A DNA stretch of 64,000 bases from Caballeronia jiangsuensis (GTDB lineage: Bacteria > Pseudomonadota > Gammaproteobacteria > Burkholderiales > Burkholderiaceae): positions 33,367 through 97,366 of the forward strand of contig JFHF01000035.1 of the NCBI GenBank assembly GCA_000648925.1, written 5' to 3'. Within the stretch, counting starts at the first letter, position 1. Each line of letters begins with the position of its first letter. Positions 34,325 to 42,759 of the stretch are shown here, piece after piece. The notes beneath the pieces were generated by a model that made no database searches, was not told where the DNA came from, and saw only the letters and a program-made list of their open reading frames with translations. The translations under genes and the position numbers were made by a program.

Positions 34325-35788
34325 ATGTCCGTTCCGCTCGATCAGATTCCCGCGCCGCACGACGCCGCGCAACTCACGCTCGTCGATCAACTGGTGCAAT
34401 GGGGCCGCCGCCGCATCGACGAGCGCGTGTTCCGGCCCGGCATGCGCATGCCGTCGATCCGCAAGCTCGCGCTCGACAAGGGCGTGTCGCGCTTCACGGT
34501 CGTCGAGGCGTACGAGCGGCTCGTCGCGCACGGCTATCTCGACTCGCGGCGCGGCTCGGGCTTCTACGTGCGCGAGCGCGTCGCGCCGGCGCTCGTCGCG
34601 AAAGGCGAGGCGCCTGCCGTCGCGGCCGAGCGCGAGCCGGTGCAGAACACCATCGACGTGGTCTGGCTGCTGCGCAACATGCTGCATACGTCGAGCCCGG
34701 AGAAAGGGCCGGGTCTCGGCTATTTGCCGGGTCGCTGGCTCGATGGCGAACTCATCGCCAACGCGCTGCGCTCGCTGTCGCGCCAGAGCGGGGCGCAGAT
34801 GCTCGGCTTCGGCACGCCGCAAGGTTTTCTGCCGCTGCGGCAGCAGTTGCAGACGCGGCTCGAAGAACTGGAGATCGGCGCGTCGGCGGCGCGGCAGATC
34901 GTGCTCGTGTCGGGCATCACGCAGGCGATCGACCTGATCTCGCGTCTGTACGTGAAGCCGGGCGATGCGGTGATCGTCGGCGATCCGGCATGGTTCCAGA
35001 TGTTCGGGCGCTTCGCGTCGCAGGGCGCGCGGCTCGTCGGCATGCCGTATACGCCCGACGGTCCGGATCTCGATGCGCTCGAAACGCTCGTCGCGACCTG
35101 GCGGCCGAAGATGCTGATCATCAATTCGGTGCTGCAGAATCCGACCGGCACGTCGCTCACGGCGGCGCAGGCGTTCCGCATTCTTCAGCTCGCGCAGGAA
35201 TACGATTTCATCGTCGTCGAGGACGATGTGTATGGCGATCTGTGTCCGGCGGGCTTTCCCGCAACGCGCCTCGCATCGCTCGATCAGTTGAAGCGCGTGA
35301 TCTTCCTCGGCAGTTTCTCGAAGACGCTGGCGGCGAATTTGCGCGTCGGGTATATCGCGGCGGCGCCGGAAGTGGCGAAGGCGCTGGCGGACCAGAAGAT
35401 GCTCGTCGGCATGACGAGTCCGGAACTCAACGAACGCGTGGTTTATAAGGTGCTGACCGAAGGGCACTATCGGCGGCACGTCGAACGGCTGCGCGCGCGG
35501 CTCGACGGGGTGCGCGACAAGACCGCGCGCATGCTCGAGAAAACCGGTTTGCGGCTTTTCGCGACGCCGGCGGCGGGGATGTTTCTGTGGGCCGACGCGG
35601 GTGTCGATTCTGATGGGCTCGCGGCGGCGGGTCACGAGGCGGGGTTTCTGCTGACGCCTGGCAGCCTGTTTTCGCCGCATCAGTCGCCGACTACGTGGAT
35701 GCGGTTCAATATCGCCAATTGTGGGGATCCGGCGTTGCCCGGTTTGCTTTCGAATTATCTGGAGAAGGCTGCGAGGCGTAGCGCCTAG
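34325..35788 (+). CDS. MocR-family transcriptional regulator (GntR HTH plus aminotransferase domain)
   Basis: 487 residues. A GntR winged helix at about 18-85 (LVDQLVQWGRRRIDERVFRPGMRMPSIRKLALDKGVSRFTVVEAYERLVAHGYLDSRRGSGFYV) is joined by a linker to a fold-type I aminotransferase-like domain (about 130-485). PLP residues are conserved: QNPTGTSLT, VVEDDVYGD and Lys333 in SFSKTLAANLRVGY. MocR proteins sense PLP or amino compounds bound to PLP and activate a divergent operon while repressing themselves. The divergent neighbours encode a VOC protein, exporter, aminotransferase and RidA. GGAGG just before the ATG supports the start. Confidence 0.93.
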   Translation: MSVPLDQIPAPHDAAQLTLVDQLVQWGRRRIDERVFRPGMRMPSIRKLALDKGVSRFTVVEAYERLVAHGYLDSRRGSGFYVRERVAPALVAKGEAPAVAAEREPVQNTIDVVWLLRNMLHTSSPEKGPGLGYLPGRWLDGELIANALRSLSRQSGAQMLGFGTPQGFLPLRQQLQTRLEELEIGASAARQIVLVSGITQAIDLISRLYVKPGDAVIVGDPAWFQMFGRFASQGARLVGMPYTPDGPDLDALETLVATWRPKMLIINSVLQNPTGTSLTAAQAFRILQLAQEYDFIVVEDDVYGDLCPAGFPATRLASLDQLKRVIFLGSFSKTLAANLRVGYIAAAPEVAKALADQKMLVGMTSPELNERVVYKVLTEGHYRRHVERLRARLDGVRDKTARMLEKTGLRLFATPAAGMFLWADAGVDSDGLAAAGHEAGFLLTPGSLFSPHQSPTTWMRFNIANCGDPALPGLLSNYLEKAARRSA

Positions 35789-35852
35789 GGGGTGGTGGCT
35801 CTTTTTTTTGCTTGGGCTTCTATGGGTGGCCTGTGTTCTTTTTGGTTTATTA
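35789..35852. other. Spacer between mocR and the long inverted repeat
   Basis: T- and G-rich spacer without an obvious hairpin terminator of its own. The GCCCC-TGTGC-GGGGC hairpin at the left end of the repeat is the first secondary structure after mocR. Confidence 0.3.
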
Positions 35853-36428
35853 GCGTTGCCCCTGTGCGGGGCGGCAGTCACTTTCTTTGCTGCTGCAAAG
35901 AAAGTAACCAAAGAAACAGCTATCCCCAGCCTAAGCACTTCACACCGGCCGCGGCACAGGCGATTGGCCTAATGGCCCGGCTGTAGCGAGTGCCCTCGTA
36001 GGTCTCGCGGGGCTTGGACCGCGCACGGTCTGATGCCCTAAACATCCAAGCGCGCTGGTTCAGCACGATAAAGTTCCGGCACAGCGCTACGCGCTGCCGT
36101 CGGGTATGTAAGGGAAACCATCGGTATGCGTCGGCAGTGAGATGGTGGCCTCAGAAAAGAAGCGCACGCATCCCCGATTGACCGGTCGGCCGCGAAGCGG
36201 GACGGAGCTATTTGGTGCTGAACCAGTTACGCGTGTGGTGCGATGTGGCAGACCGTGCGCGGTCCAAGCCGGGTGAGTTTTGTGGGGGCACTCGCTACTG
36301 CCGGGCCATTCAGCCAATCGCCTGTGCCGGGGCCGGCGTGAAGCACTTTGGATGGGGAAAGCTGTTTCTTTGGTTACTTTCTTTGCAGCAGCAAAGAAAG
36401 TGACTGCCGCCCCGCACAGGGGCAACGC
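35853..36428. repeat. 576-bp inverted repeat with 214-bp arms
   Basis: The left arm (35853-36066) and the right arm (36215-36428) are reverse complements with scattered mismatches; equal arm lengths flank a 148-bp centre. Each arm holds a small GCCCC/GGGGC hairpin, a perfect 11-bp hairpin ACTTTCTTTGC/GCAAAGAAAGT with a 4-nt loop (35880-35905 and 36376-36401), and a conserved block with GGCACAGGCGATTGGC and TTGGACCGCGCACGGTC. Short open frames inside are by-products of the repeat. There is no transposase. It resembles dispersed non-coding repeats I recall from Burkholderiales genomes; two copies placed head to head would make this structure. Confidence 0.85.
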
Positions 36429-36463
36429 AAATAGACCGACACGAACACGGGATCCGGCGACCT

Positions 36464-36491
36464 CTTGAAAAACCCCCGCCCGCCCTCATAT
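36464..36491 (+). promoter_or_regulatory. Heat-shock (sigma-32) promoter of htpG
   Basis: CTTGAAA, 13-bp spacer, CCTCATAT. This matches the RpoH consensus CTTGAAA / CCCCATNT at nearly every position. It is 77 bases before the htpG ATG and 35 bases after the right arm of the inverted repeat. Confidence 0.85.
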
Positions 36492-36568
36492 GACGCAAAT
36501 TGCCCGCGTCGGCCAAACACGCCGCCGCGACAATCGCACTAAACGAAATCAACACAGAGGACCCGACC

Positions 36569-38473
36569 ATGGCGCAAGAAACCATGAGCTTTCAGGCAGA
36601 AGTGAAGCAACTTCTGCATCTGATGATCCATTCGCTCTACAGCAACAAGGAAATTTTCCTGCGCGAGCTGATTTCCAACGCATCCGATGCCGCGGACAAA
36701 CTTCGCTTCGAAGCCATCGAAAACAGCGCGCTCTACGAAAACGATCCGGACCTGCGTATCCGCGTGTCGTTCGATAAAGCCGAACGCACCGTCACCATCG
36801 ACGATAACGGCATCGGCATGAGCCGCGAGGAAGCGATTTCCCACCTCGGCACGATCGCGCGCTCGGGCACCAAGGAATTCTTCTCGAAGCTCTCCGGCGA
36901 TCAGCAAAAGGACGCGGCGCTTATCGGCCAGTTCGGCGTCGGCTTCTATTCGGGCTTCATCGTCGCGGACAAGATCACCGTCGAGACGCGCCGCGCCGGT
37001 CTGCCGGCGAACGAAGGCGTGCGCTGGACGAGCGCGGGCGAAGGCGATTTCGAAGTCGAGGACATCGAGCGCGCGCAACGCGGCACGACCATCACGCTGC
37101 ATCTGCGCGCCGACGAAGACGAACTGCTGTCGTCGCACCGGCTGAAATCGATCATCCAGAAGTACTCGGATCACGTCGCGCTGCCCATTCTGATGAACAA
37201 GGAAGAGTGGGATGCCGAGAAGGGCGAGATGGTCACGAAGGACGAAGACGAGACCGTCAACCAGGCGAGCGCGCTCTGGACGCGTCCGAAGAACGACATC
37301 AGCGACGATCAGTACAAGCAGTTCTATCAGCACATCTCGCACGATCACGACGATCCGCTCTCGTGGACGCACAACCGCGTCGAAGGCCGCAGCGAGTACA
37401 CGCAACTGCTGTACGTGCCCAAGCACGCGCCGTTCGATCTGTGGAATCGCGAGCATCGCGGCGGGCTCAAGCTCTATGTGAAGCGCGTGTTCATCATGGA
37501 CGATGCCGAGCAACTGCTGCCCGCGTATCTGCGCTTCGTGAAGGGCGTCGTCGATTCGGCCGATCTGCCGCTCAACGTGTCGCGCGAAATCCTGCAGGAA
37601 AGCCGCGACGTGAAGGCGATCCGCGAAGGCGTGACCAAGCGCGTGCTGTCGATGCTCGAAGAGATCGCATCGTCCTCCGCCGAAGCGACCGAAGACGCCG
37701 ACAAAGAGAAGTACGCGACCTTCTGGAACGAATTCGGTCAGGTGCTGAAGGAAGGCATCGGCGAGGATTTCAGCAATCGCGAGCGCATCGCGAAGTTGGT
37801 GCGCTTCGCATCGACGCACAACGACAGCGACGCGCAGAACGTGTCGCTCGCCGATTACGTCGCGCGCATGAAGCCCGAGCAGACGAAGATCTACTACGTC
37901 ACCGCCGATAGCTGGCAGGCCGCGAAGAACAGCCCGCATCTCGAAGTGTTCCGCAAGAAGGGCGTCGAGGTGCTGCTGCTGACGGATCGCGTCGACGAGT
38001 GGATGCTGTCGTTCCTCAATGAGTTCGATGGCAAGCCGCTCGCGAGCGTCGCGCGCGGCGACCTCGATCTCGGCGCGCTCGACGACGAGGAAAAGCAGCA
38101 GCAGGAAAAGGTCGGCGAGGAAATGAAGCCGCTCGTCGAGAAGATGAAGGAAGCGCTCGAAGGCAAGGCGAAGGACGTGCGTCTCACGTTCCGTCTCACC
38201 GATTCGCCGAGCTGTCTCGTCGCCGATGAAGGCGACATGAGCGGCTATCTGCAACGCATGCTGAAGGCGGCGGGGCAGAAGGCGCCGCAAGCCGAGCCGA
38301 TTCTCGAAGTGAATCCCGAGCATCCGCTCGTGAAGGCGTTGAACGCGGACAGCGCCAATTTCGTCGACTGGTGCCATCTGCTCTTCGATCAGGCGTTGCT
38401 GGCCGAAGGCGGCGCGCTGGAAGATCCGGCGAGCTTCGTGAAGCGCACGAACGCGCTGTTGCTCGCGCGATAA
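36569..38473 (+). CDS. htpG: Molecular chaperone HtpG (Hsp90)
   Basis: 634 residues. The GHKL ATPase domain has LRELISNASDAADKLR, TIDDNGIGMSREEAISHLGTIARSGTKEF and GQFGVGFYSGFIVAD. A middle domain follows (PFDLWNREHRGGLKLYVKRVFIMDD, LPLNVSREILQESRDVKAIR) and then a C-terminal dimer domain ending NALLLAR. It is an ATP-dependent cytosolic chaperone that works with DnaK on client remodelling. The start MAQETMSF has AGAGGA upstream; 23 extra in-frame codons further left lie downstream of the promoter but have no ribosome site. Regulation by heat shock is supported by the promoter. A perfect 11-bp terminator follows. Confidence 0.97.
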   Translation: MAQETMSFQAEVKQLLHLMIHSLYSNKEIFLRELISNASDAADKLRFEAIENSALYENDPDLRIRVSFDKAERTVTIDDNGIGMSREEAISHLGTIARSGTKEFFSKLSGDQQKDAALIGQFGVGFYSGFIVADKITVETRRAGLPANEGVRWTSAGEGDFEVEDIERAQRGTTITLHLRADEDELLSSHRLKSIIQKYSDHVALPILMNKEEWDAEKGEMVTKDEDETVNQASALWTRPKNDISDDQYKQFYQHISHDHDDPLSWTHNRVEGRSEYTQLLYVPKHAPFDLWNREHRGGLKLYVKRVFIMDDAEQLLPAYLRFVKGVVDSADLPLNVSREILQESRDVKAIREGVTKRVLSMLEEIASSSAEATEDADKEKYATFWNEFGQVLKEGIGEDFSNRERIAKLVRFASTHNDSDAQNVSLADYVARMKPEQTKIYYVTADSWQAAKNSPHLEVFRKKGVEVLLLTDRVDEWMLSFLNEFDGKPLASVARGDLDLGALDDEEKQQQEKVGEEMKPLVEKMKEALEGKAKDVRLTFRLTDSPSCLVADEGDMSGYLQRMLKAAGQKAPQAEPILEVNPEHPLVKALNADSANFVDWCHLLFDQALLAEGGALEDPASFVKRTNALLLAR

Positions 38474-38496
38474 GCTGCCTGAGCGTTTCGAATGAA

Positions 38497-38528
38497 CGCG
38501 CCGCCGGGAAACCGGCGGCGCGTTTTTT
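38497..38528 (+). terminator. htpG terminator
   Basis: 11-bp perfect stem CGCGCCGCCGG with CCGGCGGCGCG, GAAA tetraloop, then six T. Confidence 0.95.
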
Positions 38529-38572
38529 CTTGTGTTCGTGCGCCGTAAGACGCGGAATTTATAATCCGCAGC

Positions 38573-39214
38573 ATGCTCTCGCCCAACGATCCCATCGATG
38601 CGCACTGGCGCGTCATCCCGCTTTCATCGCTCACCGATGCACAAAAGGACTGGCTCACGCGCGGCGGTTCGCTGACCGCGCATCTGCGCACGCTCGGCGC
38701 GGTGACCGTCGATGTCACGCGCGAAGCCATCGATATGCCCTGGCACGACGAAGCGCGCGCGCTCGATATCACGCCGCGCACGCCGGTGTGGGCGCGTGAA
38801 GTCGCGTTGAAAGTCGATGGCGTGCCGTTCGTCGTCGCGCATAGCATCGTGCCGCTCGCGCACAGCACGGGCGTGTGGCAATCGATGCGCCGTCTGCGTA
38901 CGCGTCCGCTCGCCGAATTGCTCTATAGCGATAGCAGCGTGTCGCGTTCGGCGCTCGCGAGTCGAAGAATCACCGCGCGGCATCCGCTGCATCGGCTCGC
39001 GTCGGCGCAATCGGATGAGCAAGCGCATGCGCTCGTCGCGCGCCGTTCGGTGTTCAAACGACACGACGCGCCGTTGATGGTCACCGAATGCATGCTCGAT
39101 GCGCTCTGGGCGAAGCTCGCCACGATGCACGACCGGCGTCGGCGCGAACATGCCCGCTCTTACGATCACCTGAGCTCTCATGCGAAGCGCGTCGCGCACG
39201 GCGAGGCGAAATGA
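38573..39214 (+). CDS. ubiC: Chorismate lyase
   Basis: 213 residues. Family marks are WLTRGGSLTAHLRTLGAVTVDV at the N-terminus, PVWAREVALKVDGVPFVVAHSIVP with the active-site arginine, a central RPLAELLY segment, and the C-terminal LMVTECMLDALW with the conserved glutamate. It cleaves chorismate to 4-hydroxybenzoate and pyruvate, the first committed step of ubiquinone synthesis, in the cytosol. The last 20 residues are a basic extension. Its stop overlaps the next start (ATGA), so it is the head of a translationally coupled run of three genes. Confidence 0.93.
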   Translation: MLSPNDPIDAHWRVIPLSSLTDAQKDWLTRGGSLTAHLRTLGAVTVDVTREAIDMPWHDEARALDITPRTPVWAREVALKVDGVPFVVAHSIVPLAHSTGVWQSMRRLRTRPLAELLYSDSSVSRSALASRRITARHPLHRLASAQSDEQAHALVARRSVFKRHDAPLMVTECMLDALWAKLATMHDRRRREHARSYDHLSSHAKRVAHGEAK

Positions 39215-39693
39215 AACTCGACGGTTTTCCGCCCATCGGCGATGAAGGAACGCACACGCTCATTCTCGGCAGTTTCCCGGGCGTCGCGTCGCTCGCGGCG
39301 ACGCAGTATTACGCGCATCCGCGCAATCAGTTCTGGCGGCTCGTCGGCGCTGCGATCGGCGAGGATCTGCACACACTCGTCTACGATGAACGCATCGCGC
39401 GTCTCGTCGCGCACGGCATCGGTCTCTGGGACGTGCTCGCCGCATGCGAACGCGAAGGCAGCCTCGACACGGCGATCCGCAACGCATCGCCCAATGACTT
39501 CGCGCAGTTTCACGTGCGCTTTCCGAAGCTGAGCAAGGTGTGCTTCAACGGTAAGACATCGGGCAAGTTCGCGCCGGTCCTGAGCGCCGCAGGCTACGCG
39601 ACGCTCGTGCTGCCATCGTCGAGCGCGGCCAATGCTATCCTCTCGTTCGATCAAAAATTGCGCATCTGGCGCGACATCCTCACCACACAATGA
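39211..39693 (+). CDS. DNA-deoxyinosine glycosylase (UDG family 6, HDG)
   Basis: 160 residues. Motif 1 LILGSFPGVASLAATQYYAHPRNQFWRLVG and the later VCFNGKTSGKFAPVL plus the LVLPSSSAAN loop are typical of the hypoxanthine/uracil-DNA glycosylase group (family 6). It removes deaminated bases from DNA, starting base excision repair; methanogen and bacterial members prefer hypoxanthine, some also act on uracil or mismatches. ATG overlaps the ubiC stop, and its own stop overlaps the next ATG, so all three genes are coupled. No metabolic link with ubiC is evident, so the grouping is probably transcriptional convenience. Confidence 0.9.
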   Translation: MKLDGFPPIGDEGTHTLILGSFPGVASLAATQYYAHPRNQFWRLVGAAIGEDLHTLVYDERIARLVAHGIGLWDVLAACEREGSLDTAIRNASPNDFAQFHVRFPKLSKVCFNGKTSGKFAPVLSAAGYATLVLPSSSAANAILSFDQKLRIWRDILTTQ

Positions 39694-40592
39694 CGAATCT
39701 CATCAAGCGCGCATCGGCTGAAGCGCGCGCGTTCAGCCGTAAAAAGGACGACAGCAAGGCGAAGCGCAAGCGCAGCGACGACGATCGGGACGATCTCGCG
39801 AACGCGCCGCGCATCGACGCGCCTCGCAAGCCGCGCTTCGCGCCCGTGACGTTCTCGGAAGAGGGCGGCGTGCGCTATCTGCACTTCGGCACCGAATGGG
39901 TGCAAGGCGCGATGCGTCTGAAGAAGCCCGATCACATCGAGCTCGAATACGCGCAGCAGATGATGGCCTGGCTGCTCTTCGTCGAAACGCCGGAACGCAT
40001 CGTGCAGCTCGGGCTCGGCGCCGCCGCGCTCACGAAGTTCTGCTATCGCTTTCTGAAGCACGCGAAAGTGGAAGCCGTCGAGCTGAATCCGGCGGTCGTG
40101 ATCGCCGCGCGCGCGATGTTCGAACTGCCTTACGACGATGCGCGACTCACCGTCACCGAACGCGACGCGTGGGAGTTCGTCAACGACCGCGCGAATCACG
40201 GCACGATCGGCGCGTTGCAGATCGATCTCTACGACGCCACCGCGCGCGGCCCCGTGCTCGACAGCGTCTCGTTCTATCGCGCGTGCCGCGTCTGTCTCAC
40301 GCAGCCAGCGGGCGTCGTCACGATCAATCTGTTCGGCGATCATCCGAGCTTCGTGCGCAATATGCGTCATCTGAACGAAGCGTTCGATCATCGCGTGATC
40401 GCGCTGCCCGAAGTGCACGACGGCAATCGCGTCGCGATCGCGTTCGCCGGTCCCGCGCTCGACGTTTCGTTCGACGCGCTCGACGCGCGCGCGAAGCTCA
40501 TCGAAGCGCAACTCGGCTTGCCCGCGCGCAAGTGGGTGAAGGGTCTCGCTCAGAGCGCGGGCGTCGCGGCGAGCGGCGCGTTTTCGATCTGA
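39690..40592 (+). CDS. Spermidine synthase-like protein
   Basis: 300 residues. A basic disordered N-terminal 40 residues (RKKDDSKAKRKRSDDDRDD) precedes an aminopropyltransferase-type Rossmann domain with RIVQLGLGAAALTKFCYRFL, VEAVELNPAVVIAARAMFELPYDDARLTV, and an ALQIDLYDATARGPVLDSVSFYRAC catalytic-loop region with Asp. Classic SpeE uses a D-x-x-D-S/P-x-G-P loop (often DxTDPxGPA); here the form is LYDATARGPV. This family is widespread in beta-proteobacteria as a speE paralogue, and a polyamine product is not certain. The start ATG overlaps the preceding stop. Confidence 0.85.
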   Translation: MTNLIKRASAEARAFSRKKDDSKAKRKRSDDDRDDLANAPRIDAPRKPRFAPVTFSEEGGVRYLHFGTEWVQGAMRLKKPDHIELEYAQQMMAWLLFVETPERIVQLGLGAAALTKFCYRFLKHAKVEAVELNPAVVIAARAMFELPYDDARLTVTERDAWEFVNDRANHGTIGALQIDLYDATARGPVLDSVSFYRACRVCLTQPAGVVTINLFGDHPSFVRNMRHLNEAFDHRVIALPEVHDGNRVAIAFAGPALDVSFDALDARAKLIEAQLGLPARKWVKGLAQSAGVAASGAFSI

Positions 40593-40685
40593 TTGACCCG
40601 GCGCAAGAAGCCATGGCCAGAACGAGGGTTTTGGCCTATTTACAAGATGCTTTCAAATCAGCGGAATAGTCGGGGTTCCCCCTGC

Positions 40686-40713
40686 TTGACCGTGTTTTAA
40701 GGGTCCATATACT
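40686..40713 (+). promoter_or_regulatory. Sigma-70 promoter of the DUF3311-mctP operon
   Basis: TTGACC, 16-bp spacer, TATACT, a close match to consensus in a locally AT-richer stretch. It lies about 105 bases before the DUF3311 start, with GAGGAG just before that ATG. Confidence 0.65.
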
Positions 40714-40817
40714 CCCTCTGTTATTTCGGGGTGCTTTCAGCGGCATGTCTACCCGACGACCGGCATCCCGCCGGGCTCGCAATAACGACGCGAATCAAAA
40801 CAAAGAGGAGACCGTTC

Positions 40818-41066
40818 ATGGCTCACGAAGCTACGACCGGCACCGGACAACCGCGCAACAAGCATTGGCTATGGCTTCTGATCCTTCCGTGGATCGGTGT
40901 GGTATGGGTGCCGTTTTACAACAAGATCGAGCCCGTTCTGTGGGGCTTTCCGTATTTCTACTGGTATCAGCTCCTGTGGGTGCTGATCAGCGCGGTCATC
41001 ACCGCCGTCGTCTATAAGAAGACGAAGGCGCTGCCCTCGGGACGCAAGAACGGAGGTGCGCGATGA
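40818..41066 (+). CDS. DUF3311 small membrane subunit of a symporter
   Basis: 82 residues with two membrane helices (about 18-36 and 47-68; HWLWLLILPWIGVVWVPFYNK, then YWYQLLWVLISAVITAVVYK). DUF3311 proteins are typically encoded directly before sodium:solute symporters of the MctP type, as here, where the stop overlaps the ATG of the symporter. It is likely an accessory subunit in the inner membrane. Strong ribosome site GAGGAG nine bases before the ATG. Confidence 0.92.
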   Translation: MAHEATTGTGQPRNKHWLWLLILPWIGVVWVPFYNKIEPVLWGFPYFYWYQLLWVLISAVITAVVYKKTKALPSGRKNGGAR

Positions 41067-42616
41067 TGAACGCCACCGCAACTTTCGTCTTCGTTCTCTT
41101 CTTCGTCGGCGTCACGATTCTCGGCTTCATCGCCGCGCACTGGCGCAAGGGCGATCTCGCCCAGCTCGACGAATGGGGTCTCGGCGGCCGCCGCTTCGGC
41201 ACCATCGTCACGTGGTTCCTGCTCGGCGGCGATCTCTACACCGCCTATACGTTCGTCGCGGTGCCGGCGCTCGTGTTCGGCGCGGGTGCGACGGGCTTCT
41301 TCGCGCTGCCGTACACCATCCTCATCTATCCGTTCGCGTTCGTCGTGTTTCCGAAGCTCTGGAGCATTGCGAAGCGTCACGGCTATGTGACCGCCGCCGA
41401 CTTCGTGCACGCGCGCTACAACAGCCGCATGCTCGCGCTCGCCGTCGCGGTGACGGGCATTGTCGCGACGATGCCGTATATCGCGCTGCAGCTCGTCGGC
41501 ATCGAAGTGGTGATCGGCGCGCTCGGATTCTCGACGCAAGGCTTCGTCGGCGATCTGCCGCTCATCATCGCGTTCGCGATTCTCGCCGCGTACACGTACA
41601 CGTCGGGCCTGCGCGCGCCCGCGATGATCGCCGTGGTGAAGGACGTGCTGATCTACATCACCATCATCGCCGCGATGATCGTGATTCCGGCGCAGCTCGG
41701 CGGCTTCGGCCATATCTTCAGCGTCGTGCCGCCCGAGAAGCTGCTCCTGAAGGCGCCCGATGCCGCGAGCCTGAACGGCTACAGCGCGTACGCGACGCTC
41801 GCGGTCGGCTCGGCGCTCGCGCTCTTCCTGTACCCGCACTCGGTGACGGCGATTCTCTCGTCGAACTCCGGCAACACGATCCGCCGCAACATGGCGCTGC
41901 TGCCGGCGTATTCGCTCGTGCTCGGCCTGCTCGCGCTGCTCGGCTATATGGCGTTGGCATCGGGCGTGAAGGACATGCCCGAGTTCGCGTCGTACTTCAA
42001 GGCCTACGGCGCGAACTTCGCGGTGCCGGCGCTCTTCCTGCACTACTTCCCGTCGTGGTTCGTGGGCGTGGCGTTCGCGGCGATCGGCATCGGCGCACTG
42101 GTTCCGGCGGCGATCATGTCGATCGCGGCGGCGAATCTCTACACGCGCAACGTGCATCGCGAGTTCGTCAATACGTCGATGACGCCGGAGCAGGAAACCA
42201 ACGTCGCGAAGCTGGTGTCGCTGATCGTGAAGGTCGGCGCGGTGGTCTTCATTCTCGCGCTGCCGCTCACCTACGCGATCCAGTTGCAACTGCTCGGCGG
42301 CATCTGGATCATCCAGACGCTGCCCGCGCTCGTGCTCGGCCTCTATACGCGCGTGCTCGATCATCGCGGCCTGCTGCTCGGCTGGGCGGTGGGCATCGGC
42401 GTGGGCACGTGGATGGCCGTGTCGCTGCAACTGAAGGGCTCGATCTATCCGCTGCACCTGTTCGGCTATGTCGTGCCGGGCTACGCGGCGGTGTGGGCGC
42501 TGATCGCGAACCTGATCGTCTCGATCGTCGTGAGCCTGCTCGTGCGGGTGCTGGGCCTCAAGCGCTCGGATGACCGCACGCGTCCGGAAGACTATCTGGA
42601 TATCGTGGAAGGCTGA
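41063..42616 (+). CDS. mctP: Sodium:solute symporter, monocarboxylate type
   Basis: 517 residues with about 13 helices of the SSS fold. Marks include LDEWGLGGRRFGTIVTWFLLGGDLYTAYTFVAVPALVFGAG, the ALFLYPHSVTAILSSNSGNTIRRNMALLPAYSLVLG stretch around helices 7-8, and FVGVAFAAIGIGALVPAAIMSIAAANLYTRNV. MctP-type members take up lactate, pyruvate or related monocarboxylates; other short-chain acids are possible. Two adjacent ATG codons (41063 and 41066) could be used; the first overlaps the preceding stop and allows coupling. The operon ends with a strong terminator. The gene symbol rests on the DUF3311 neighbour and family resemblance. Confidence 0.85.
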   Translation: MMNATATFVFVLFFVGVTILGFIAAHWRKGDLAQLDEWGLGGRRFGTIVTWFLLGGDLYTAYTFVAVPALVFGAGATGFFALPYTILIYPFAFVVFPKLWSIAKRHGYVTAADFVHARYNSRMLALAVAVTGIVATMPYIALQLVGIEVVIGALGFSTQGFVGDLPLIIAFAILAAYTYTSGLRAPAMIAVVKDVLIYITIIAAMIVIPAQLGGFGHIFSVVPPEKLLLKAPDAASLNGYSAYATLAVGSALALFLYPHSVTAILSSNSGNTIRRNMALLPAYSLVLGLLALLGYMALASGVKDMPEFASYFKAYGANFAVPALFLHYFPSWFVGVAFAAIGIGALVPAAIMSIAAANLYTRNVHREFVNTSMTPEQETNVAKLVSLIVKVGAVVFILALPLTYAIQLQLLGGIWIIQTLPALVLGLYTRVLDHRGLLLGWAVGIGVGTWMAVSLQLKGSIYPLHLFGYVVPGYAAVWALIANLIVSIVVSLLVRVLGLKRSDDRTRPEDYLDIVEG

Positions 42617-42664
42617 TTCCGGCCGGTCGCGCACGCGTGCGGCGCGGCGCGCGAAAAGCTGGTA

Positions 42665-42709
42665 AAACGCCCGTAACAGCCATCTGGCCGTTACGGGCGT
42701 TTCGTTTTT
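42665..42709 (+). terminator. Terminator of the DUF3311-mctP operon
   Basis: 13-bp stem AAACGCCCGTAAC with GTTACGGGCGTTT, 12-nt loop, then CG and five T. Confidence 0.92.
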
Positions 42710-42759
42710 CCGACTGCCTGGGTTTGACGGGCGTGCGTGTTCATCGACTTGAGCGAACC

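Noticed and set aside
35721..36425. Small proteins such as those reading FFAAAKKVTKE in the repeat
   Set aside because: They are translations of the repeat's hairpin on either strand; frames are inconsistent between the two arms and lack ribosome sites.
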